A stretch of DNA of 64,000 nt from Epiperipatus broadwayi (GCA_028023455.1 JAQFVV010000022.1:5421998-5485997); one strand, 5' to 3'; shown: positions 22,352 to 34,344, counted from the first letter of the stretch. Made by a program: numbers and translations. Notes: generated from the letters alone by a model not told the origin.

Positions 22352-23469
22352 TTCATTCTTTAATGATCATTAAATCCATATTAAATTCTTTAACATTTTT
22401 TTTCCTCTAATGTTTTTTTTATTTACCATATAATTTATCTTGATTTTACACTTTGAAAATAAATATTCTCTCCTCTCCTTTCTACTTCCATATAAACTAT
22501 ATCTACAATACAAATTTTTATTCCATTTTTGTTCTTTTTTATACAAAATTCTTGTCATTGTAATAAATAACAATTAAGTTTTTCTTTTAGTGCTGTCATA
22601 TATTCTTTGATATATTGTAGATATTATTCATAATTCTGAACTATTTTTTATTCATTTTTCTTAACTATTTTTTTCCTGGACTAGCTTAAGTATCCTTTTT
22701 CTTCACTCTCATAAGTATAAGTGCTTATAATACATTCTATAAAATTTAATCCCATTATAAAAATAAATTCACTATCTATTATTATTTTACAAATATTTCT
22801 TGTTGACCAAGTTTATTATATTATTTTTGTAAATCAGTTATACACTCTTTTTACTAATCTTTTGTTATACATTTATTTTAATCTTGTGACTATTTATATA
22901 TGCTTTTAATTTTTTTTAAAATGAAATACATCCTACTTTTAAATAGTCTCATTTGCTATCTACAGTCACTTTCTAATGCATATCTATCTATCTACTGTTT
23001 GAATTCTATCTTTTTTATCTCAACTCTAATTTCTAACTTTCCATACATTCATATTCTATATACTATTTACAAAAGTAAATTATCCATAAACAAAAAAAAA
23101 TATTGAATTATATATTTTCTTGGTTCTCATTATAAGAATCCTTATATTATTATAAAACTTTTTATGGCAACTTATAATTCTTTTAAAATAAAATAAATAG
23201 TGGTCATCCCTAATTTATTTGTGATGTGATGCATTGCAGAATACCTTCTCTTCAAGGCTACCCTTGTTCACTGTTATTAATTTATATATACATAAATTCT
23301 TATTTTTTATTCTTTCTATTTTGATTTTCAAGAATCTATTCTTTTCATTATTTTATTTCTAATTTCTCTTTTATTTTTTACTCAATATTTTTGATAATGA
23401 TCTTTTCTCTCATTATATATGTATATATGTGTGCATAATATATATTCATAGTATTATTTTTTGGAGCTT
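22352..23469. other. T-rich DNA, nothing recognised
   Basis: Strongly T-biased on this strand, giving short Leu/Ile/Phe-rich frames in both directions that I do not consider genes. No repeat partner was seen. Confidence 0.5.
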
Positions 23470-23642
23470 TTGTATAATAAAAAGATAATAGCTAAATAGC
23501 TGATATTTCAGTACAGTAACAAGTACTTTCCTCAGAGCTTCTTTCTCAAATCATCAGAATTTGAGAAAAAAGAAGCTCTTAAGAAAGAACTTGTTATTGT
23601 ACTGAATATCATCTATTAAGCTATTATATTTTTATTACACAG
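23470..23642. mobile_element. Foldback element, ~173 bp
   Basis: Inverted arms 23470-23550 and 23560-23642 meet around 'CATCAGAATTTGAG'; they share 'GTAATAAAAA', 'CAGTACA.TAACAAGT' and 'AGAGCTTCTTT' in inverse order. The loop is almost absent, so the transcript would fold into one long hairpin. Confidence 0.85.
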
Positions 23643-25692
23643 AAGTGTCCAGAAATAATACTATGAATTCATTTATCTGAGAGAATATTAGAATTAATAT
23701 ATATTGAAACCATTATGAGTAACATGGCAAACAACAGCTTCATAGTGTATGTGCATATAAATATATAAAGTTGAAAGGAAATAAATACAGATAAATTATA
23801 TATATATATATACTCTACATTACACTGAAATAACAGCAAAGAGCAAATAATTTTGAATTTAAATTTTTTTTATAAATTAAACATTAAAAAAATGGTCTAA
23901 TTAATATTTTATTAATTCAGATTTTGAAATTAAAACAAGCACGAGTTTGTTACAATAGATATCATGGTAATTATAAATTCCACTATTTATTTTAGAAATC
24001 TTTTTTTAAACAAAGCTTGTAGATCATACTTTGATAAAATTTCAAAGTTGCTTTTAAAAGAATTAAAGTGAATTGAAAAGATTGAAAAGACAGGAATTGA
24101 TCAAGATAGGAAAAATCTTTGTATATTTTTTCCACCCCACTCTATAAAAAGGGTTGGTAAAAAGATTAAGAGTGTAGTTGGTTTTTTTAAAGTTATACAG
24201 AAGTACCATGACGATATAACTGAATGCAAGGAGGGGCAAATCCAGCAGCTGTTACTAGTTCACTATGCTGGAGTTTGGGATTCACATAGAAGACCCAAAT
24301 TTTCTCTGTTCTTCAAGCTGACATTATAGTAGATAGCTTGCCTGAAAGTCTATTTAATCCTAGACTAAATGGAGCTGACTGAAATGCCAACATTTATCTG
24401 ATATCTTTCCTGAAGATGACAATTCCAGACTGGCCTACATCAAGAGAATCCATCAGCTTGCTAAAGAATTAGTTTTTATATATATGCTGATTTATTTATA
24501 TGCAGAACAGCACAAATAAATGTATATATATGAAGCACATCTGGTGGGTAGAGTTATATAGAGAGAGAACAAAGTTATTTCTTGCAAAGGACATTCAAAA
24601 TCTATATTTTAAAAGTAAAACAAGCAAATAATTTTTGCTTGAGTAAAGTGTTAATTCATAGATGATTTTATTTTGAAAAAAAAAGTAAATTCTAAAAATC
24701 TTTTTACATTGAAAAGAGAAAAACCTGCTGGAGTATTTTTAAAGATGTTTATAATTAATTAATCAACAGTAACCTGTCAAAAGTAAAATATATTTTTTTT
24801 TCATGGCATTAGTGGTGATAGCTTGATAGCCACTAGCAGCAGCTGATTTCTTGAAATTTTGTTTTCCTTTTTAAATTGTAGGAAAACTATAAACATGGCA
24901 GTTACAAAAATTCCAGCATTCTCTGTTGTTTGAATTTCTTTTCAAAATGCTGTATTTCATGTTAAAATCGGATAAAATTTGGATTGTTTATTAATATTTT
25001 TATTAATAGGTTCATTTATTTTTTTTCTTTTCTGCTCAATTTACTAGATTGCATGAAAATGACAAAGGCACAACCTTTTTATCAGCAAGATTCTGTAGAA
25101 AAATGAATTAAAGATGTGTTAATGTTTCAAGGCCTTCATCCCAGTAAAAACATATTACAAGTATTCAAATTTAATTTTTTTCCATAGTATTTTAAATTTT
25201 TTCTATTATTTGCATAGTATTTTAAATTTTTTTAATATTTGATCAATTATAATTTATTACTGTGTTTGCATTTGTATTAGTGTGTGCAGTATATAAATTA
25301 ACCTTATATTCAAATATAATATTGTGTAATATGTACAATGTAATTTTGGGGCTCTGATCCAAGTTTGAGTTCATCTTATTTTATAGACATAATGATTCTC
25401 AGATGGTTTAATAATTTATTAGTGTTTACATTTGTATTAGTGTATTTGTGTTTGCACTTGCATGTCTGTGTTTGTATAACAAGTAATGATTTATAAATAT
25501 ATAATTCAGATATTATAGAGCAGTGCAATGTAAATTTTAAGACTAATTATCATATGTACAGAAAGGTTGCAGTTGATAAAGCAATCACAAAATTTACTGG
25601 GCATAGTATCATGTGAAAATATAAACTCTTATAGCCAATAAAGAGAGGTTTGAAATGGTGTGCATGGTGATAGTCACAATGGTTATATATAC
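23643..25692. other. Mostly AT-rich; unidentified richer patch
   Basis: 24100-24470 is less AT-rich ('AAGGAGGGGCAAATCCAGCA', 'AGAAGACCCAAATTTTCTC', 'CAGACTGGCCTACATCAAG') and may be an old transposon or gene relic; translations are broken by stops in all frames and match nothing I recognise. The rest shows nothing. Confidence 0.35.
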
Positions 25693-25825
25693 CAGATGAA
25701 TCACATGATCACCATTTCTTGTGCTTGCTTATAACTGTTGTTATATGCCTTCTGGAATCCATTGATTACTCTAGCTTGTTGTGTGTGGCAATACATATAG
25801 TGAGTTTTGCCTGATTTTACACCAC
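25693..25825. mobile_element. FB-A deletion derivative
   Basis: Left end 'CACATGATCACCATTTCTTG' and 'GCTTGCTTATAACTG', then directly 'GCCTTCTGGAATCCATTGAT' and 'GTGGCAATACATATAGTGAG', 'TTTTGCCTG' from the opposite arm. The whole interior, including both core motifs, is gone. Confidence 0.7.
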
Positions 25826-25829
25826 ATGG

Positions 25830-26820
25830 AATTGTATGGAGGCAAAGAATCAAATCCTGATTCTTGCCTATGCCTTGATACTAATGTTGTGGAGTCAGTA
25901 GCTTTGCCACATCTTGCATCACATTATTTTGAAGTCTATAGCTAGCAAATGAGCTATTTGCAAATTAATTATATATCTGTGGGACAATAAATATAATAAG
26001 ATAGCATCATGATGTGCACAAAGAATATAATTATCACTAGTGTACATAAAAAATATGAGATGAAATTCATTTTATCATTGATACAGACAATAGCCTTCAA
26101 TTTCTAGTTTGGGATAGACAAGAAGTCAATTGCTATGATTACAAATGCATATCCACTTTCTGAAAATTATTTATTTTGTATCATTTATTAGGATGAATCT
26201 TTTTCTTGTAGACCCCTTGGGATTTTTTAACTTTTAGGGTACAAGATATAAATGAAGAATTCTTATGTGTTTGTATTTGGAGTTTCTAAAGCCATAGATA
26301 ATCTCAGATAAGATGTAGTATCTATGGTTTGAATGAGAATTTTGTGAGAAATACAAAGAAATTACCAATGAAGATGTAATTTTAACTTAATTAATGATAA
26401 ATTAGAAATTATGAACAAACAAAGTAATAATTATTTTGGATGTTGAAATTTCCTTATTTTTCTTACTTTTTTAATGGAAATCACTTTATGTCTTCACCTT
26501 ATTGTTTTCCTTAGTTTTTCTATTTTCTGTCAATATATAGCATTTTGCTCTAATATTATTAAATCTGAAATTATTGTGAAAATTGTGTCTCAAGTCAGTT
26601 TTTTAAAAATTCAGTGTGATGTCTAGGTCCTTGATATAGTTAAAATGAAAAAAGAAAAACTTTTACTGACCATAAAAGAGAGGCTAATTAATAATTTTAA
26701 TTTATATCACCTATATTTTTATGTATACACACATTACGTGTGTGCATACATTTACATATGTACACACATATAGATTGAATCTGTCATTAATTATGGATTA
26801 TAAAAAAAGGAATGAATTAT
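25830..26820. other. AT-rich DNA, nothing recognised
   Basis: Short TGTGTG/CACACA alternations near 26720-26775 lead into the tandem array. No gene was seen. Confidence 0.45.
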
Positions 26821-27120
26821 TTTATTATTACATGACAATTCAAGTATGTTCATAATTATTCTGCATGTTTGCGTGCATATAGCAGTGTGTATCATGTACA
26901 CATATGTAAAAATCATCATTTTTTTATTATTATATGACAATTCAAATATGTTCATAAATTATACTGTATGTCTGTGTGCATATATCAATGTGTATCATGT
27001 AGACACATATACATAAAATTAATCAACTTTTTTTATTATTAAATGACAATTCAAATATGTTCAATTTACATTATACCACATATCTGTGCACTGATATATG
27101 TATATGTGTTTTATGTAAAT
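26821..27120. repeat. Tandem array, three ~105-bp units
   Basis: Units start 'TTTATTATTA.ATGACAATTC' at 26821, 26923 and 27032. Each goes on with 'AATATGTTCATAA', a TGT/CAT alternation and 'GTGTATCATGTA'. The third unit is the most diverged. Confidence 0.8.
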
Positions 27121-27129
27121 CCATTATGA

Positions 27130-28034
27130 GGTATTTGTAAATCACAAGATGATAGCTAGTTTATATTAATCAAAATCATAATGCTGAATATATATTTGTG
27201 GCATATTCAGCAGAATTTAATCCCATTTTTTATCATTATTAATAAACTTATATTTCATGGTTAAAATTATTCCAGTGAACTTAATTCTAACTAGTTTTAG
27301 AATATTTTATGTTGCATCATCTCTTGTTCACAGAACTTGTGTTTTCTGAGCTAGATGTGTGCATAACAGTCCCTTATATAAAAGAGAGTATATATTATTG
27401 TTTATAGGCATCCAGTTGCTGATGATGATCCTGGATTAGTGCAATGAGAATATCCTTTAAAGTCTGTGTACTACATTTTATTTAGTTTTGTATTCATTTA
27501 GAAATTAAGTTTATAGTTGGCCAGTGCATTAATGGTTTTAAATGGCCAGAGCATTAATGATGACCAGCCTGTTTTAATATCCAGCATTATTGTTTTTTGT
27601 TATATATTCTGAACTTAGCACTTAAATTTGTGCATCCAAATTAATGTTTAAATAATCTTCCTCAAGCTGGCAGGGGCTAAATAATTAGCCTGGTCTATAG
27701 TAGACCCATTTCAAATCCAGTCACAAGATTTACTGTTGATTTTATTGCTGATTTATTTGTATTGTTAATCATACATGATAATGGCTGATTAATACTTATT
27801 TGTAATGCTAGTGAACTTATATTAATATAGTTAGCTGTGCTGATTTCTCAGAGTGATCTCATGGAGCGATCTTGTGCTCATTACTTTACATTCATTTTAT
27901 ATTTAATATTTTTAATTTTGAGTTAGTAAATGGGTTTGATGATGATGAGTAACATCACCCCAGGTTCACTTGTAAAATTTTCCATAGCGTTATAATATAT
28001 ACTTATCATATCAGTGCTTGTGTTCAAATAAGTC
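27130..28034. other. AT-rich DNA, nothing recognised
   Basis: 27660-27740 contains 'GGCAGGGGCTAAATAATTAG' and 'CCCATTTCAAATCCAGTC', faintly tRNA-like but without a second box. Nothing else was seen. Confidence 0.4.
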
Positions 28035-28145
28035 ACTTATAAAGAATATGTTGTCAAGACAACATTATAATTAAATAACATTATTATTAGAATTCTATTT
28101 AATACTTAATTGTAGTGTTGTCTTGAAAATATATCACTGATGATC
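28035..28145. mobile_element. Small foldback element, ~110 bp
   Basis: 'GTCAAGACAACATTATAATTAA' is mirrored by its inverse ending 'AGTGTTGTCTTGA' around 28122-28134, with a ~40-base A/T centre. Probably a short MITE; only one copy was noted. Confidence 0.65.
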
Positions 28146-28582
28146 TATTGATTTATTGAGATATGAGAATTGCAATGGCTTTAGATCTGATAATCAGCTG
28201 TTGACACTTGTGGTTTATTTTATATGTATATGCCCTATACACAAATTGTTTCATAGATTTAAACTTTGTCTCCATTTTTTTATATTTCTTTTATATATCG
28301 ACTTTATATTCTAGCCTTAAAAAATAACATTTCCTCTAATTTAATTATGAATGTCATTTATTTTCAATGTTGGTCATACTTTACATATATATATATATAT
28401 TAGTGTTTTATTGTGCATTCTAATTTTCATAATCTTTTTTACTTGCTTTTTTGGTTGTCATCTGATCCTTCATGTCAGTTGCTAGAGGTGTGATTTCTAA
28501 TCAAAAACACATTAATATAACGTTTCCGGACCAGCGATTCTCTATTAATATTGATTTTTTTTTTGTTTGTTTGTTTACAAAG

Positions 28583-29890
28583 TTTACTTTCTTTCGTTTC
28601 TGAATTATTTTTCCCAAATAATATTTTTGATGATGGTATAATAATAGTTGTTTTTTTTTTGGATTGCCGAAATTTAAGAGAGAATGGGTCTTTTTTGGTG
28701 AGTGTTCAAATAGTAATTTGTGTTTAATTTTTTTTTAAATAGTATTACTGTTTTTGTAAAATTGGATTGCCGAAATTTAAGAGAGAACAGGTTTTTTTTG
28801 GATGGATCTTTAAATAATAATTGACGTTACTTTGATAGGTTTCCATTTGATTGCCAAGAAAAATTAGTGGGAGGGGTGTTTTTGTGTACGATTAAATAAT
28901 AATTTACGTTACTTTGATAGGTTTACATTTGATTGCTGACAACAATTATCGGGAGAAGTGTTGTTTTTTTTTTCACGTGTGTGTGTGTATGTTTAAATAA
29001 AAATTAAAACCGTTACTTTTATCGGTTTACATTTGATTAACGACCGATATGACTTACTTTCGTTTATAAATTATGATTTTTGTTTCTACGAATAAATATT
29101 TTTGACAATGGGACAATAATAGTTGTTGTTTGTTTAATTTTTATTGACAAAAGGTTGTTTTTCGGTGTAGTTTCAAATAGTAATTTGGGTTACGTTTAAA
29201 TAATAAGTTACCATCTTACTTTGATTGGTTTACATTTGTTTGACACTAATTATTGGGAGGGTGTTTTTTTATATGTACGATTGTAGACAACAATTATTGG
29301 GGAAAAGAGTGTAACCATTTAAAGAATAGTAGTTTACGTTACTTTTAGTGGTGGTGTACATTTGATTGCTGACAATAATTAGTGAGAGGGGTGGGTGTTT
29401 TTGGATGATGATTAAATACTAATTTACCTTCCTTTTTATTTTACATTTGATTGCTGACAGCAATTATTTGGAGAAAGGGTTTTTTTGTGTGTGTGTATGT
29501 TTAGCTCAAAATTGAAGTTACTTTTATTTATTACATTTGATTGACAACCGATTGACTTTTTTTTTCGTTTATCAATTATTGTTTTGGTTTCCCAAAAACC
29601 TAATATTTTTGATAATGGGACAATAATAGTTCTTAATTTGATTATCTTTTTTGGTATACGTTTAAATAGTAATTTGGGTTGTGTTTAAATAGTAATACTG
29701 TTTTTAAAAATTTAAGTGACAAAATTAAAGAAACAACGGGAGGTTTTTTTTATGGATCTTTAAATAATAATTTTCGTTACTTTAATTTGTTTACACTTGA
29801 TTGACAACAATTAGTGGGAGGGGTGGTTTTGTGTATTTTTAAATAATAATTTACATTTTTTGGTTAACAACAATTATTGAGTGTGTATGT
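28583..29890 (+). repeat. Higher-order tandem array inside the TIR element
   Basis: Three units of about 470-500 bases start near 28583, 29051 and 29554, each opening with an 'ACTTTCTTTCGTTT'-like word and 'TGATAATGGGACAATAATAG'. Each unit is itself made of ~100-base subunits: a TTTAAATAATAATTTACGTT block, 'ACTTTGATAGGTTTACATTT', 'GATTGCTGACAACAATTA' and a G-rich 'TGGGAGGGGTG' block. The subunits are strongly diverged. Confidence 0.75.
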
Positions 29891-29929
29891 TATGTTACTT
29901 TATTTATCAATTTGGTTAATAATATTTAC

Positions 29930-30330
29930 TGGTAGACATTTCAATATCATTAATGGCATGCTGTACGGTCAACTCGTCACGGCTCCGGTAATGCAGCAAA
30001 TGTAAAGACTTGACGAACGGCATTTGAAATCCCTCAAACCAGCTGCCTTTTCAAAGTGCACATTTCTTTCAGCAAGAATGAGACTTACAAATGAAAGTCC
30101 AAAGATCTTTATGGACCTCAAGTCTCATACATTCGCCGCACAAACATCTTTTTTTCTTTCAGCAGGATGTTTTTCTGCTGTAGAAATGTTACAGCACTGA
30201 CGGCTTCCGTGTCTGGCATTCCCATCTTTTCATATTTTCTGTTTTCGAATTTGCCATACTTTTTGTCTCGGAAAATTTCTCGCTGAAACATGACTCAAAG
30301 CGTGATCTTTAAAATATTACCCTAACTCAT
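29930..30330. other. Less AT-rich interior of the TIR element
   Basis: This is among the most GC- and CpG-rich sequence in the window ('GTACGGTCAACTCGTCACGG', 'CATTCGCCGCACAAACATC'). I translated both strands: no frame stays open beyond a few dozen codons and none resembles a transposase I know. It may be the eroded remnant of a coding region or a captured host sequence. A local hairpin involves 'CTTTCAGCA' words at 30067 and 30157. Confidence 0.4.
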
Positions 30331-30607
30331 CGTAATCGAAAATTTAGGAGGAATATAAATTTATGAGGAACAATCATGATACTGTTAAAATTGTTAAAAT
30401 GTAACAGTACATCAATTCATCTTAAAAAAAAAAAGGTACCGATGAAAATTAAAATAATTTTGACACGATCAAATTAATACACCCTCATACGATATTGTTA
30501 CATCAAATATATAACACAGCATTATGATATAGTGTGTGACACAAACAACTACGGTATTTTCCTCTGCTTTTAGCATTGGAAAAAGCCACACCGTTAGCCG
30601 CTAAGCC

Positions 30608-30748
30608 GAGTTAACATTCTTTCTAGATTTTATCGTAGAAAGAAGACTTAACTCTGAGTTAACAGTCTACCTTTTAGCATAGAAAGAAGACTTAATTCTG
30701 AGTTAACAATTTTTCTAGGATTTATTTTAGAAAGAATGCTTAAAGGCT
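30608..30748 (+). repeat. Subterminal hairpin repeats of the TIR element
   Basis: Three units begin with GAGTTAAC at 30608, 30656 and 30700. Each contains 'TTCTTTCTAG' or a variant facing its own inverse 'TAGAAAGAA', so every unit can form a hairpin. Subterminal repeated sites of this kind often bind the transposase, which is an inference here. They precede a GCGGCCGC-containing patch and the right terminal repeat. Confidence 0.75.
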
Positions 30749-30838
30749 TGGGTGCGGCCGCGGAAACGGCATATTTCTAGAAATTTAGCTAGAAATCCCG
30801 CCTCTAGCGGCTGACACGAAGGATCAGATGACAACCCC

Positions 30839-31395
30839 TTTTTTTTTTATATATTTCTATCCCATTCTTTAACACACTGTATGCCTATTATTGCATTCCC
30901 TCTATAATTCATTTGAATATATATATGCCTTGATGAATTTGTTCAATTATTCCGATTAAATATTATTTTATTAATTCTGTTTCGATACACAAATTATAAT
31001 ATTAATAAAGATTTTAAATTAATTTCTTGATATTTTTCTAATAATGTAATGACTATCTAATGATTATACGGCAAAAATCTCAAAGGCAAAAGTTTCAAAA
31101 GGCTTCTATCTCAGTTTCTTATTTATTTACATTAAAATTTTTAATTATTTATCATATATAGCAAATTAATAAACATAACGTTTTAAAAATGTTTCCTCTC
31201 ATCTTTGTATTATCACAATCATTAATTATCTTTTTCAGATACATTTTAGATCTTTTTGACAAGCTGATTTTTTTTTGTAAAATCTTTTATTACTTTTAAT
31301 TTAATATTTAAATAGATTTTCTATACTGAACTTAATGTAATTAAAAAGTACTTGAACTCATTTATTTTTTTTACATACATGTTGTCATTTATTAA
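30839..31395. other. AT-rich DNA, nothing recognised
   Basis: No gene, fold or repeat partner was seen. Confidence 0.45.
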
Positions 31396-31460
31396 CTGTA
31401 TAGGATGGAGTGGATAGATGTAGGGAGCTTGAAAGACTGAGTTTGAATACTTTTCACTTA
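31396..31460 (+). mobile_element. FB-B terminal fragment (tRNA-like end)
   Basis: 'GGATGGAGTGGATAGATGTA', 'GGGAGCTTGAAAGACTGAG' and 'TTTGAATAC' correspond to the end at 1380-1440. The B-box word is decayed here (GTTTGAATA). Confidence 0.55.
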
Positions 31461-31592
31461 CTAAAAGATCGTTCAATGCTAGTCATTGTTATCAGAAATA
31501 TAAAAAATAACCAAACTAATATATATAATACATTCAGTATCTTAATATATACATATACATTAAAAGTGTAAAACTAAACTAGTCAATAAAAT

Positions 31593-32119
31593 AATCAAAA
31601 TTACCCCAAATTCACAACTTAACCAGACTAGCTAAAAAATTATAAAATCTAAAACCCAACCAATGGTTTCACTGCTATAAGCAGACTTTTCAAGTGTAAA
31701 GAACTACAAAATAATAACATATTTAAACTAAATGTTACCCACAACTTCAGTTAAAGTTAATTGCTTCAAAATCATAAATTTTTAATAGTGTGGCCTGTAT
31801 CAAAAAGATAGAGGCCATCCTAGTAATTTTGATGAGGCTAAGTTATCTCTTTGAGAGAATTGAAATAAAAAGAATTAAAAAATCTTTATTGTTAAAAATT
31901 TGTGATTCTGAAGCAATTATCTTATTTTAAAAAACTTTTAATACTAAGGCTGTATGAGATGTAAGGGGAATTGTGGTTAACATTTAGTTTAAGTATATTA
32001 TTTTTTGTAGTTCTTTACACTTGAGAAGTCTGCTTGTAGCAGTGAAACCATTGGTTGTGTTTTAAGGTTTATAATTTTTGGCTAGTCTGATTGAGTTGTG
32101 AATTTGGGGTAATTTTGAT
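31593..32119. mobile_element. Foldback element, 527 bp
   Basis: Ends 'ATCAAAATTACCCCAAATTC' and its inverse ending 'GGGGTAATTTTGAT'. Matching inner blocks include 'CCAACCAATGGTTTCACTGC', 'GCAGACTT.TCAAGTGTAAAG' and 'ATTGCTTCA.AATCA.AAATTT', each mirrored on the right. About 45 bases of loop lie near 31850. One copy in the window. Confidence 0.88.
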
Positions 32120-32128
32120 ATATATCTA

Positions 32129-32752
32129 TATATAATAAGCTTGCAAATAGCTCTTAACAATCTTTTCAGAATATCACCACACTCAGACAGGTTTCTGCTA
32201 TTGATTTTCTCAGTGATGTGCTAGGATATTCAAGCATTAGATTTAAAATACCAAGACAAGCTCACCACTTTAGCTAATGGATAACTGTTAAGTAAAAATC
32301 TGCAACCTCATTGCATAACATTTGTAATACAAGCTTGTTAAATTAGGTCATGTGATATGTGACTTGATTTCTTTGTAGTTATATTTTTTTCTATTAAGGC
32401 TTTGGCAATTTTATATTGCTAAAGCTATTAAAATATGGTATATCTGAACTTAGTTCAGTCCCATATGGCTACTTAAGTTAAATAGTGGGATTGGAAGACA
32501 TATGAATGTCTAAAATTTTCAGATTTTCTACTTAATAGTTATCCATTGGATAAAGTGCTGGGCTTGGCATGGTATTTTAAATCTAATGCTTGAATACCCT
32601 AGCACATCACTGAGGAAGCCGGTAGCAGAAATCAGTCTGATGTTGGGATATTCTGAAAAGCTTGTTAAGAGCTATTGGCATGCTCATTATATAACATTTG
32701 TAATATAAGCTTGTTAAATTAGGTCATGTGATATATGATTTGATTTCTTTGT
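32129..32752. mobile_element. FB-C foldback element
   Basis: Arms inverted: left 'CAAATAGCTCTTAACAATC', 'TCAGTGATGTGCTAGGATAT', 'TTAGATTTAAAATACCA' and 'GGATAACTGTTAAGTA'; right arm 32520-32692 in reverse order. A second module, 'TAACATTTGTAATACAAGCT' to 'GATTTCTTTGTA', occurs in the loop (32318-32385) and again just outside the right arm (32690-32752) as a direct repeat. The same module is at 48051-48125 and, inverted, at 48880-48930. Confidence 0.82.
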
Positions 32753-32762
32753 ATATATATAA

Positions 32763-32950
32763 TATTTGAGATTAAAACTCATAACACCATACAATAAATA
32801 TTTTAAAATACTCTCTAACCTAATATTCCATATTAATAAATGACACACAAGACTAAACTGTTCTTATTCTTGTTAATTTTAACTTATATTAGATAAGAGA
32901 ATATTTTAAAATATTTATTGTATGGTGTTATAAATTTTAATCTCAAATGC
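32763..32950. mobile_element. Foldback element, ~188 bp
   Basis: 'TTTGAGATTAAAACTCATAA' and 'CACCATACAATAAATATTTT' on the left are mirrored on the right up to 'TTTTAATCTCAAATGC'. It adjoins FB-C, so three palindromes stand in a row from 31593. Confidence 0.85.
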
Positions 32951-34344
32951 TATATATATATATATCTTCAATAATGAAATCACTTATATCAATCTGTTTT
33001 GAGATAAGATTATAATTTTTTTATGTACAATATTGGTGACAATTTTAAAAAACTAAAAAATCTTGGCAATCTTTGATAGATGATATGAGAAATCTTCAAA
33101 TTATAAAATCAAATGTCAAAATATGGGCAAAAATAACTTTCTATGTTCAATATGAGATCTGTGCAAATCTGATTTTATGCTAACATAACACTCTATGAAA
33201 GGTAGTTTTTATTAAAATAATCATAATAATTTGCATATAGATTTATTTAAAAAATTCAAGTTTTTGTTATAATTACATTACAATTTTACAATATTGAAAT
33301 GGTTTATTTTAAAACTCTATTTATGATATTTAGAGTTTGAAAATACCATCATCAAATAATCCCATAATATATAGAAATATTTTTTTTGATTTTATGGGCT
33401 TCTTATTTTTATGGACATTCGGTCATTAGTTTTTCAAATGACTGAGTAGTCATTGCACTGTAACTATCTCATTTCACTTTATATAGTTTTATCTACAATA
33501 CATATATTTTCTCAACATAAATATATTTATTCCCTCATCTTTCTGGATATTAGCTAAAACTATCAATAATTTATGTATATACTGTATTGCATCATTTCTG
33601 TAAAACCAGATATTGACACTTTTTTCCCTTAATTCACCTTATAATGCACAAAGCAGTATCAATTTTTAATCCATTTTTGTTTTTATTAGCTTATATCATC
33701 ATGTCTTTTTTTGATTCCAATGTACAAGTCCGCCCCCCCCCCCACACACACACACACTTCTTTGCAAATTCTTCCCCGGTTTTTCATTCATTTTACTTTT
33801 TTTCTAATTTATTAATTTTTAGTATCATTGATTTTTCCCGACTAAATTTAATACTAATTTTTTTTATCTTTTTTGGGACTTATTTGACTTTTTTATGTCA
33901 TGCTAATAACTTTTATTTTTTATAAAATCGAGGCTTAGGCACTTTATAATTTATATTTAATCTTAATAATTTAATTTCTAATTTCTGTATAAATAATATA
34001 AACAAGTGCTGCAAAGCTGCATCACCCTAAAAAAAGAAATACAAAATTAATTTTTAAATTAATGTTTGAAAATAGCAATAATATGTCAATCATTCAATAC
34101 AACTAATTAAATACAACTAATTAAGCAGCTTTTTAAAAAAAAAATTTCGACCAATGCTTGAGATTAAATTCAAAGACACAGCTAATTATATCAGTGTCAT
34201 AAATGTCATAACTCAGTGAATTTCAATAAATTCGACTGAGATGTGTTTGTTGTTATTAATTTACATAACTAGTGCTGTTGAAGCTGCTCGCTGCAGGCAG
34301 CTTCAATAGTTACTTGAGAATTAGATGTTCATTTATTATGGTTT
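32951..34344. other. AT-rich DNA with simple repeats and a hairpin
   Basis: 33729-33757 is a C run followed by (CA)n. A perfect 10-bp stem, TTGAAGCTGC (34278-34287) against GCAGCTTCAA (34297-34306), has a 9-base loop. No gene: the 93-codon plus-strand frame over the C/CA tract (33644-33925) is low-complexity Phe/Ile/Leu sequence. Confidence 0.5.

Larger units (their letters stand above)
28453..30836. mobile_element. Large ~2.4-kb terminal-inverted-repeat element
   Basis: The left end GGTTGTCATCTGATCCTTC continues to 'GATTTCTA' at about 28499. The right end, inverted, gives the same 47 bases with about five differences. A looser second block (GTTTCCG with flanking GC) extends the similarity to roughly 95 bases on each side. 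Four of the five differences are C-to-T or G-to-A changes in the left copy at CpG positions kept in the right copy. Inside are a degenerate higher-order array (28583-29890), a less AT-rich stretch (29930-30330) and hairpin repeats (30608-30748). There is no open transposase frame, so it is non-autonomous or dead. Both outer flanks are T runs, which hides any target duplication. The superfamily is not identified. Confidence 0.82.

Noticed and set aside
26821-27120. A CRISPR-like repeat array
   Set aside because: The units are contiguous diverged tandem copies with no unique spacers, in an animal-type sequence.
29930-30330. A surviving transposase exon inside the large TIR element
   Set aside because: I translated both strands by eye; stops occur in every frame within a few dozen codons and no catalytic motif was recognisable.
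33644-33925. 93-codon plus-strand frame
   Set aside because: It crosses a C run and (CA)n tract, and otherwise has low-complexity hydrophobic residues typical of T-rich DNA.
34278-34306. A microRNA-like hairpin
   Set aside because: The stem is only 10 bp with a 9-base loop, too short for a microRNA precursor, and there is no flanking pairing.
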